Below are positions 1 to 6,600 of a stretch of DNA of 6,726 nucleotides, in pieces; the first letter of the stretch is position 1; each line of letters opens with the position of its first letter. The translations under genes were made by a program, and so were the position numbers. The stretch comes from Solimonas sp040391865 (lineage in GTDB: Bacteria; Pseudomonadota; Gammaproteobacteria; Nevskiales; Nevskiaceae): the NCBI GenBank assembly GCA_040391865.1, contig JBEBWZ010000163.1, forward strand, positions 1-6,726. Reading direction: 5' to 3'. The notes beneath the pieces are model-generated. The model was not told the DNA's origin. It searched no databases and worked only from the letters and a program-made list of their open reading frames with translations.

Positions 1-1466
1 CGCCGCAGCGGCGCCTCGCCGGCATCGCCGAACAGGAACTGCGGCAGCGGAACGTCGAAGCCGGGGATCGGCGGCAGCCGGATCGGCAAGGGCAGCGGCA
101 AGGGCGGCAGGGGCAGTTGCCCGATGGGCAGCGGCAGCGGGCTGGCGCTGTTGCCGAGCAGCGAGGTGGGAATGCAGACCCCTCCGAACGGCCCGCTGGG
201 CACCTCGAAGGCCGGGGTGCTGGCATCCGCCGCACGGCTGAAATCCAGGGCCAGTGCGAGATTGCTGGAATCGCCGCGCACTCCCAGCGGCTCGAAGCCG
301 AAACGCCATGCGAGCAGGTTCAGGATCGAATTCGGATCGAACTGCCGGTGTTCGACATGGCCGCGGCGCACCCGCGGCCCGATCAGCACGCAGGGCACGC
401 GGCAGCCGAGGCGACCGTCGTTGCCCAGCGCCGCCTCGGCCTCGGAAACCGGCGCGAACGGCGGCGGCACGTGGTCGTAGAAACCGCCCCATTCGTCGTA
501 ATTGACGATCAGCAGCGTGCGCGACCACTGCGGGCTCTGGCGCAGCACGTCGTAGACATGGTTGAGAAACGCCTGCCCGTTGCGCACGTCGGCATACGGG
601 TGATCGTCCATCGCCAGCGCCAGTCCGCTGTTGAGCACGTTGCCGACGTTGTCGATGAAGGTCAGATCGGCGAGACCATTGGCGGCGATGTCCGCGGCGA
701 AGGTGTCGAGACGGTACTTCTTCGAGAAATTCCTGTACTTGTTGCCCCAGAACGAGGTGTACGAAACATCGGTGTAGTAGTACGCGGTGCTGCGCCCGAC
801 CCCGCGCATGCGGTCCCAGATCGTCGGCAGTTTGCAGATATCGGCGGTATTGCTGATGCGGTCGCTCTGGCCGGCGTGCATGTACAAACGGTTGGGCGTG
901 GTCGGACCGAGCATGCCGCTGAAATAGCGGTCGCAGATGGTCCAGTGCTCGGCGCAGCCCTTGAAGAACGGCAGGCTGTCGGCGGTGTAGTAACCGATCG
1001 GAAAGGTATCGCCCACCGGCTGCGTCAGCAGGAAACCATCCATGCGGCCGTCGTTGATCTCGATCCGCGCGCCGTCATAGCCGTGATCCGGGTCGGCGCT
1101 GTCGCAGCCCTGGAAATTCGGCGCGAGATCGAAGGTCGATTGCAGCTGTCCCTTGCGATCCGGCATCTGTAGCCCGGCCTGCGCGCCATCGGCGCCGGGA
1201 ACCCAGCCGAGGAAGTGATCGAAGGAGCGGTTCTCCATCATCACCACCACCACGTGGTCGATGCCCGAATCCTGCGGCGAGGGCAGGCCGCTGGTGGCCG
1301 CCAGGTCCGCGCTGCCGCTGCTGTCGCACCCGCTCAGTGCCAACTGGCTTGCGGCCGCAGCTGCGGCCGTCATGAATTCGCGCCGCGTCAGCCCCTGGTT
1401 CCCGGATCTCCTCGCTCCCCCGTTCGCATCTTGGATGCTGTTTTTGAGTGGCTCCGGCGCCTGCAC
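1..1466 (-). CDS. Tat-exported phosphoesterase (acid phosphatase / phospholipase C family), probable lipoprotein, 3' end cut by window edge
   Basis: This gene encodes a hydrolase of the bacterial phosphoesterase family (Pfam Phosphoesterase type), which includes AcpA-like acid phosphatases and phospholipases C. At least 488 residues are visible and the frame runs off the left edge. Numbering from the GTG at 1466, residues 26-32 read LTRREFM, a twin-arginine signal. An alanine-rich stretch follows, then the lipobox LSGC with Cys47, so the protein is probably exported folded and lipid-anchored. Family motifs appear in order: IDHVVVVMMENRSFDHFLGW (69-88; Glu78-Asn79 are likely metal ligands), GPTTPNRLYMHAG (187-199; a Thr of this motif is the nucleophile in related enzymes), DDHPYADVRNG, NYDEWGGFYDHVPPP from 322, and a late RVPCVLIGPRVRRGH segment. 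Residues 443-475 form a Pro/Leu-rich tail. The only early in-frame ATG (1373) lies inside the signal peptide, after the twin arginines, so it cannot be the start. GTG 1466 is preferred, with AGG nine bases upstream. The substrate (phosphomonoester or phospholipid) cannot be told. Confidence 0.9.
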   Translation of the reverse strand, partial: MQAPEPLKNSIQDANGGARRSGNQGLTRREFMTAAAAAASQLALSGCDSSGSADLAATSGLPSPQDSGIDHVVVVMMENRSFDHFLGWVPGADGAQAGLQMPDRKGQLQSTFDLAPNFQGCDSADPDHGYDGARIEINDGRMDGFLLTQPVGDTFPIGYYTADSLPFFKGCAEHWTICDRYFSGMLGPTTPNRLYMHAGQSDRISNTADICKLPTIWDRMRGVGRSTAYYYTDVSYTSFWGNKYRNFSKKYRLDTFAADIAANGLADLTFIDNVGNVLNSGLALAMDDHPYADVRNGQAFLNHVYDVLRQSPQWSRTLLIVNYDEWGGFYDHVPPPFAPVSEAEAALGNDGRLGCRVPCVLIGPRVRRGHVEHRQFDPNSILNLLAWRFGFEPLGVRGDSSNLALALDFSRAADASTPAFEVPSGPFGGVCIPTSLLGNSASPLPLPIGQLPLPPLPLPLPIRLPPIPGFDVPLPQFLFGDAGEAPLR

Positions 1467-1472
1467 CGGAGC
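1451..1472 (-). promoter_or_regulatory. Inverted repeat overlapping the proposed phosphoesterase GTG start
   Basis: A perfect 7-base inverted repeat, GCTCCGG / CCGGAGC, with an 8-base loop spans 1451-1457 and 1466-1472. In the minus-strand transcript the first base of the proposed GTG start closes the stem, so the hairpin could limit ribosome access. On the minus strand it is followed by an A-run rather than a T-run, so it does not look like a terminator. A regulatory role is inference only. Confidence 0.3.
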
Positions 1473-1612
1473 AGACCTGAAGAATCCACGCTTTTTGTTT
1501 GATCTTCAAGGAAAAAGCCGGATTTACCCAGGATCGGCCTCAAGCCCCAACTGGCTGCGCCCTGCGCAATCAAGTATCCTCGCGCGCACTTTTTTGCCCC
1601 CGCTCAATCCTC

Positions 1613-1616
1613 GGAG
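1613..1616 (+). promoter_or_regulatory. Ribosome binding site of mdh
   Basis: GGAG lies six bases before the ATG at 1623 and fixes the start of malate dehydrogenase. A possible but poor -10 box (TATCCT, 1575-1580) lies upstream, with only a weak TGGCTG at -35 (1552-1557), so no promoter is claimed. Confidence 0.7.
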
Positions 1617-1622
1617 CCTTCC

Positions 1623-2600
1623 ATGAAAAAGCCTGTCAAGGTCGCCATCACCGGCGCCGCCGGCCAGATTGCCTATTCGCTCATCTTCCGCGTCGCTTCC
1701 GGCTCCATGCTGGGCCCGGATCAGCCGGTCATCCTGCAGCTGCTCGACATTCCGGACTCCCTGGAGAAGCTCAAGGGCACGGTGATGGAGATCGAGGACT
1801 GCGCGTTCCCGCTGGTCGCCGGCATCGTCGCCACCGCCGATCCGATGGAAGCCTTCGACGGCACCGACTACGCCCTGCTGGTCGGTGCGCGCCCGCGCGG
1901 CCCCGGCATGGAGCGCAAGGACCTGCTCGAAGCCAACGCCAAGATCTTCGCGGCGCAGGGCAAGGCGATCGACGCCAAGGCCAGCCGTGACATCAAGGTG
2001 CTGGTGGTCGGCAACCCGGCCAACACCAATGCGCTGATCACCGCGTCCAACGCCAAGTCGATCGATCCGAAGCAGTTCACCGCGATGGTCCGTCTCGACC
2101 ACAACCGCGCGATCAGCCAGCTGGCCGCCAAGACCGGCGCCCACGGCAACGACATCGACAAGATGATCATCTGGGGCAACCACTCGGCCACCCAGTACCC
2201 GGACATCACCAGCACCACGGTGAACGGCAAGTCGGCCAAGAGCCTGGTCGACCAGAACTGGATCGAAAAGGAATTCATCCCGGTCGTGCAGCAGCGCGGC
2301 GCCGCCATCATCAAGGCGCGCGGCCTGTCGTCGGCCGCTTCGGCTGCTTCCGCCGCCGTCGACCACATGCGCGACTGGGCCCTGGGCACCAACGGCAAGT
2401 GGGTGTCGATGGGCATTCCGTCCGATGGCAGCTACGGCATCAAGCCGGGTGTGGTGTTCGGTTATCCGGTCACCTGCAAGGACGGCAAGTACGAGATCGT
2501 GCAGGGCCTGCCGATCGACGCGTTCTCGCAGAGCCGCATCGACGCCACCGAGCAGGAACTGCGCGAAGAGCGCGCCGCGATCGAAGAGCTGCTGAAGTAA
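1623..2600 (+). CDS. mdh: NAD-dependent malate dehydrogenase
   Basis: Malate dehydrogenase catalyses the reversible NAD-linked oxidation of malate to oxaloacetate, the last step of the TCA cycle, in the cytoplasm. The 325-residue product is full length for the LDH-like MDH form common in Xanthomonadales and many other proteobacteria. The N-terminal Rossmann glycine motif is TGAAGQIAYSL (10-20), and Asp42 at the end of the second strand fits NAD rather than NADP preference. The mobile substrate loop GARPRGPGMERKDLL (88-102) supplies Arg90 and Arg96. The catalytic dyad and the third substrate arginine are Asp159/Arg162 in VRLDHNRAISQL and His187 in IIWGNHSATQYPD. The cofactor segment VVGNPANTNA begins at 128. 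The C-terminal half has the usual GLSSAASAASAAVDHMRDW segment. The start is ATG 1623 with a good ribosome binding site. The gene is monocistronic: its upstream neighbour is divergent, its downstream neighbour convergent, and a terminator follows. No residue is missing or odd. Confidence 0.98.
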   Translation: MKKPVKVAITGAAGQIAYSLIFRVASGSMLGPDQPVILQLLDIPDSLEKLKGTVMEIEDCAFPLVAGIVATADPMEAFDGTDYALLVGARPRGPGMERKDLLEANAKIFAAQGKAIDAKASRDIKVLVVGNPANTNALITASNAKSIDPKQFTAMVRLDHNRAISQLAAKTGAHGNDIDKMIIWGNHSATQYPDITSTTVNGKSAKSLVDQNWIEKEFIPVVQQRGAAIIKARGLSSAASAASAAVDHMRDWALGTNGKWVSMGIPSDGSYGIKPGVVFGYPVTCKDGKYEIVQGLPIDAFSQSRIDATEQELREERAAIEELLK

Positions 2601-2621
2601 GCGTCCGCTGTCGTTGCTGAA

Positions 2622-2647
2622 AGAAAGCCGCCTCCGGGCGGCTTTCT
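2622..2647 (+). terminator. Rho-independent terminator of mdh
   Basis: A perfect 11-base-pair stem (AGAAAGCCGCC / GGCGGCTTTCT) with a 4-base TCCG loop begins 22 bases after the mdh stop codon. The 3' arm of the stem ends in TTTCT, so the T-rich part lies within the stem and only a weak TGCATT follows. Its position and stability make a terminator the best reading. The stem is symmetrical, so it could also stop transcripts from the convergent sigma gene. Confidence 0.85.
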
Positions 2648-2676
2648 GCATTGGGCGGCAGGGCTGTCTCGGGATT

Positions 2677-2708
2677 CGGCATTCGTGGAGCCGCCGTCAC
2701 GAATACCG
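2677..2708. repeat. Intergenic inverted repeat (hairpin)
   Basis: The arms ATTCGTG (2681-2687) and CACGAAT (2698-2704) pair perfectly. After one C-A mismatch the pairing continues with CGG / CCG (2677-2679 and 2706-2708). The loop is 10 bases. No T-run flanks it, so it is more likely a remnant of a dispersed palindromic element than a terminator. Confidence 0.5.
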
Positions 2709-2732
2709 GAGGGGCGTTACAACCGCAGCCGC

Positions 2733-2767
2733 GTCGGATCCGCCTGCGGCTTGATCCGACCTACACG
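2733..2767. repeat. REP-like palindromic element, first unit
   Basis: GTCGGATC (2733-2740) and GATCCGAC (2753-2760) form a perfect 8-base-pair stem around a 12-base loop, followed by the tail CTACAC. The GTCGGAT...ATCCGACCTAC pattern is that of repetitive extragenic palindromes widespread in Xanthomonas, Stenotrophomonas and Pseudomonas intergenic DNA. The family assignment is by pattern from memory. Confidence 0.6.
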
Positions 2768-2791
2768 AGATCAAGCAGCCGCGCGTGCAGC

Positions 2792-2828
2792 GTAGGTCGG
2801 TCTCAAGCGTGTAGCGCGGAGCCGACAC
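2792..2828. repeat. REP-like palindromic element, second unit, inverted relative to the first
   Basis: The unit begins with GTAGGTCGG (2792-2800), the exact reverse complement of CCGACCTAC (2756-2764) in the first unit. Its own stem is GTCGG (2796-2800) with CCGAC (2822-2826), extended past a single-base bulge by CTC (2802-2804) with GAG (2819-2821). The two head-to-head units resemble a BIME-type pair. The loop does not match the first unit, so the second is decayed or of a different subtype. Confidence 0.5.
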
Positions 2829-2929
2829 TGCTCTCCAGACGGCACCCGAAAGCGGGCCATCCGCGCGCACTGCATCGACCGGGAGCCGTTGCTTCGCGAG
2901 CGATGAGGTTCGCTGATGCTCACCACATC

Positions 2930-3553
2930 CTACTGCCCCCCGAGCCGCTCGCGGATCGCCGCCTGCGCGCGCCACAGATGCTTCTCCACCGCCGTCAGCG
3001 AAATGCCGCAGCGCTCCGCGATCTCGCGGTAGCTCAGTTCCTGCACCAGACGCAGCAACAGCACCTGACGGCGCCGCTCGGGCAGGCGCTGGATGGCGGC
3101 CCGCAAGCGCTGCTCGCGTTGCGCCTGATCGAGCTGCTCGTCCAGCCCTGGCGCTTCCAGCGCAATCTCCAGGCCGTGGAGTGACACATGCGGCTTGCGC
3201 AAACAGGCCTGCCGCAGATGCGAGGTGGCCAGGTTCGAGGCGGTGCGGATCAGCAGGTAACGGCGTACCGCCGGTTTGCAGTCGCGGTACCGCAGGACGC
3301 GCAGGAAGGCTTCCTGCGCCAGTTCCACCACATCGGCTTCGTTGTCCAAGCGCGTGCGCAGCAGACCCAGAACCTTCTGATGATGCTTGCGGAACAAGGT
3401 GTCGAATGCGGCGCACTCGGCCGCACTCAGCGGCGCAAGGGGGGATGCCTCCGCGGTATCGCCGCGGTCCAGCAACGCTGCCATCGCAGCGACGGAGGTC
3501 TCCGGGGAGGAGACGCTGCCGGTACGAGGATTGCGGTCGAGGACGTGCAACAC
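2930..3553 (-). CDS. ECF-type RNA polymerase sigma factor, FecI-like
   Basis: This is a 207-residue sigma-70 family factor of the extracytoplasmic-function type, which directs RNA polymerase to a small set of promoters in response to an envelope signal. Region 2 spans about residues 49-115 (FDTLFRKHHQKVLGLLRTRL, then the acidic NEADVVELAQEAFLRVLRY, then YLLIRTASNLATSHLR). Region 4 spans about 145-203 (RLRAAIQRLPERRRQVLLLR, then the helix-turn-helix ELSYREIAERCGISLTAVEKHLWRAQAAIRERL). Region 3 is absent, as expected for this class. The form with VEKHL in region 4 resembles FecI, which serves TonB receptors carrying an STN domain, and such a receptor lies just upstream. The start is uncertain: GTG 3553 has a weak GGGA seven bases upstream, while ATG 3484 (residue 24) would give 184 residues, nearer the usual FecI length, but has a poorly spaced site. 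No fecR-like anti-sigma gene follows. Confidence 0.9.
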   Translation of the reverse strand: MLHVLDRNPRTGSVSSPETSVAAMAALLDRGDTAEASPLAPLSAAECAAFDTLFRKHHQKVLGLLRTRLDNEADVVELAQEAFLRVLRYRDCKPAVRRYLLIRTASNLATSHLRQACLRKPHVSLHGLEIALEAPGLDEQLDQAQREQRLRAAIQRLPERRRQVLLLRLVQELSYREIAERCGISLTAVEKHLWRAQAAIRERLGGQ

Positions 3554-3566
3554 GCTCTAATCCCAC

Positions 3567-3596
3567 TGACCTCTCCCCGCACGCGGGGAGAGATCA
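3567..3596. repeat. Palindromic repeat between receptor and sigma genes, possible attenuator or terminator
   Basis: CTCTCCCCG (3571-3579) and CGGGGAGAG (3584-3592) form a perfect 9-base-pair stem with a CACG loop. Beyond a single C-A mismatch, TGA / TCA extends the stem. The adjacent GGGTGAGGGG (3597-3606) is part of the same consensus, which I recognise as a common dispersed intergenic element in Xanthomonadaceae. It fills most of the 59-base gap between the receptor stop and the sigma start, so it may attenuate read-through. There is no T-run on the minus strand, so full termination is doubtful. Confidence 0.65.
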
Positions 3597-3612
3597 GGGT
3601 GAGGGGCGTTTT

Positions 3613-6600
3613 CTATTGCGCGCCGAAGTTGTAGGTCATGGTCAGACCGAAGGTGCGGGGATTCGCAAATATCTGGCCGACAGTTCCGGTGGTATCCACC
3701 AGCGGAATCGCGCCAACAAGATAGTCCTGCTTGTCGGTTAGATTTTTTCCCCAGGCAGCGATTTCCGTCTTTCCGTCAGCAGAAATCCATGTTGCCCGCG
3801 CATCAACAAATATCACTTCATCGGATGTCACTACATCTCGACCATAAATCCAGCTGCCCCGATCAAAGCCGTGATAAATCTCCGAGCTGTATCGAGCCGC
3901 AACAGACGGCGTCAGGATGCTGCCACCGGGAAGCCGGATGGTGTAATCGGTCAAGAAAAAAGCCTGCCACTCTGGGACCCGCGGCATCGGCTCATCATCA
4001 CGGGAAGTGATGGTGTAAGCGTTAGTAGGCTGACCAGTGAAGGGGCTCAGAAGAACGTTGCGTGCCTCCCATTCCTTAAGATCCGCATCGGTGTACGCCG
4101 CATTCAGCATCACGCGCCAGTCAGCGACCGGGAACACCACGAACTCAGCCTCAACTCCTTGGATCACAGCCTTTCCGACATTGTCGATAAACGCTACGGG
4201 CACCCCTGCACGGTTTGCGGTACTGGTCACCTGCATATCGGTGTAGTTGGTATAGAAAATCGCCACATTGGCTTGAACACGCCGATCTAGCGCCTGCATC
4301 TTCAGGCCAACCTCATAGTTCTCGATATGCTGAGGTTTAAAGATTAAAGGGGTCTCGATATTGAGAATGCTGCCCGGCGGCCTAGGATCTGTATCCACAG
4401 CGCCAGAGGTAACACCACCCGCCCCGAATCCCTTGCTGAAGGTCACGTACGCCATCGCATCGTTAATACTCATGGCCTCAAGCCATGCACCTTCAGCGTG
4501 ATACTTCAAACTGACCATAGGCGTCCAAGCATCATCACTCGTAGACGCTTCTTTCCGTCGTCCACCGGGAGATCCAATATCGTAAAACCGCCAATCGAAA
4601 ATGTTTGCTAGCCCTGGGCTCTGCGTATATATGGTCGTTTGCGCTCCGGGCGTTCCAGTTCCACTACCAAAGACTTCCCCGGTGACCATCGATAGCGCGT
4701 ACGTGTACGCCTTCGAGTAAGCGCTCCAACGCTCCTCACGGGTGTAGCGAAGACCTGTTGTAAGCTCGATCTGAGGCGTTATCTTGTAGTCGATCTGGCC
4801 ATACCACGCATAAGCCTCGTTGTCCGTTTCCAGAGTTTCTCGGGTTGGTTCCAGAGCCTGCATCTGTATACGCCCCGTGTTGGGATGATTGGGATCTATT
4901 ACTCCGGTAAAAGGATGAATTTGAATGTGTGGGTTGCCCTGCACTATTCCAGCCGTACGGATCAGCGTGTCCTGAGGAGTCTCTTCTTTGAAGTAGTACA
5001 GCCCGGTACTAAAGAAAAGACGATCATCTAGCGCAGAGCCATTGAACTGCAGTTCCTGCGTTGCCTGCCAGCTTTCGTTGAAGCCATCCTGTATGCGAAG
5101 GAGTTGCGCCGACTCAGTCGCATCGAGATCTTCATCAGCAATTTGCTCGACCTTGCGCCAGGCGCTGATACTCTTAAATTGAGTATCGCTCAAAGGCCCT
5201 AATGCACCGACATCCCAGATCGCGGTTAAACCCGCCGTCGCTGTATCAATCCAGTACCTTCCTTTTTGCAGAAGGTCATCACCTCCTGAGAAATCGCTAG
5301 AGAACTGATCATTCGGCAACCCTTCTGAATCCGCGCACATCTGATGATATGTTTTTCGATTGTCAGGATTTAAGAAATTTGTCCTAACGATATTCGTACT
5401 GCGAATCGGCGTGGGCGCAAAATAGTTCGGGTTAGTTGTATAGCTCCCAGAATCGTCGAATGGGCGAGCAATCGCACACTTGGAAGGCCTCGGCGTTTCA
5501 CGGACGCGCGTTCGCTCCGTCAACAGATCGAAGGAAAGGTTATCGGCCGCCAGCCAACGGAACTGGCCGATACCCGTGATGCGGTTGTCATCGCCCCATT
5601 TGGAGTTGTCGACCACATTGGTGAAATAGCCATCGCTGTTGGTGCTAGCAACCGTGATGCGGCTGAGCAAGGTGTCGCCGATCAATGGGATGTTTGCCAT
5701 CGCCACCACATCGCTACGTCCGAAGTTACCGACGTTTGCGGTAATGCTGCCGCCCCAATCCGCGTTCGGCTTGATGGTGGTCACCGAAATCGAGCCGCCG
5801 ACCGCATTACGCCCGAACAAGGTGCCCTGCGGACCTCTCAGGACTTCGACGCGTTCCACGCCGACCGTATCCAGCAATGCACCACCGGTTCGAGCGAGGT
5901 AGATGCCGTCGAGATATGTACCGACACCCGGATCAAGCGTGACCTTGGTTTCACGCTGGCCTACGCCACGAATGAAGGGATTGCTGTCCTTCTTCAGGCC
6001 GTTGCCGCCACCGCCCATGTTCAGGCCAGGAACAATGCCCTCCATGTCACCGATGTTCTTGATGCCGAAGGCTTTCATGTCTTCGGAAGTCAGTGCCGTA
6101 ATCGCGATCGGCACGTTCTGCACCGATTCCTCACGGCGACGAGCCGTGATGATGACTTCCTCAATGCCGCCACGCCGAATACTGGTGACCGATTCAGTGG
6201 TGATGTCATCAGCGGCGGTGAGTGCTTCAGCGGCGAGCGGCGTCACCGCACCTGCAACCGCAGCGCCTTCACCCTCCATCGCCGCATCCGGCGAGCGGCG
6301 CAGGATCAGCGTCTTGTCATTGACGAACTGATGCACGAGGCCAGAACCGGAGAGCAGCGCATTGAGCGCATCCTGCACCGGTAGGCTGCCTTCGATTCCT
6401 GGCGCGGCCTTGCCATTGACCAGCTCGGATTCAAAGAACACCTGAATCCCGCTCTGCTCACTGAACTGATGCAGGGCATCGGCAAGTGAGCCTGCAGAAA
6501 TGCTGAAGTCAGCGGGTGCTGTAGCGGCGGCGGGAGCAACCGTAGCGGCAGGTGGAACCTCAGGAACAACCTCCTGCGCTGCAACCCCGGCACTGGTCAG

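Larger units (their letters stand above)
2601..2929. other. Convergent gene-free region between mdh and the sigma gene
   Basis: These 329 bases separate two convergent genes. They hold the mdh terminator (2622-2647), a hairpin at 2677-2708 and two REP-like units in opposite orientation (2733-2826). From about 2830 to 2929 I see no gene and only a weak 5-base stem (AGCGA / TCGCT, about 2900-2915) that could lie after the sigma stop codon but has no T-run. Open frames through the region have no recognisable protein signature. Confidence 0.7.

Noticed and set aside
117..1172. Plus-strand open frame of 351 codons
   Set aside because: It is antisense to the phosphoesterase, whose motifs are unambiguous. 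The product is Arg/Ala/Gly-rich with no domain, as expected of a shadow frame in GC-rich DNA.
1451..1472. The 1451-1472 hairpin as a terminator
   Set aside because: It lies at the 5' end of a gene, and neither strand has a T-run on the correct side.
1524..2651. Minus-strand open frame of 375 codons
   Set aside because: It is antisense across the whole of mdh and through its terminator, with a low-complexity product lacking any family signature.
2780..2929. A fecR gene or fecR remnant directly after the sigma stop (GTG near 2919, minus strand)
   Set aside because: The roughly 50-codon frame has no FecR N-terminal helix pattern or any other signature and ends within the REP-like region.
2697..3566. 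Minus-strand open frame of 289 codons overlapping the sigma gene
   Set aside because: It is in another frame of the same strand as the sigma gene, runs through REP-like repeats, and shows no domain; the sigma frame has clear regions 2 and 4.
3188..3741. Plus-strand open frames opposite the sigma gene and the receptor's 3' end
   Set aside because: They cross the intergenic palindrome and are antisense to well-supported genes.
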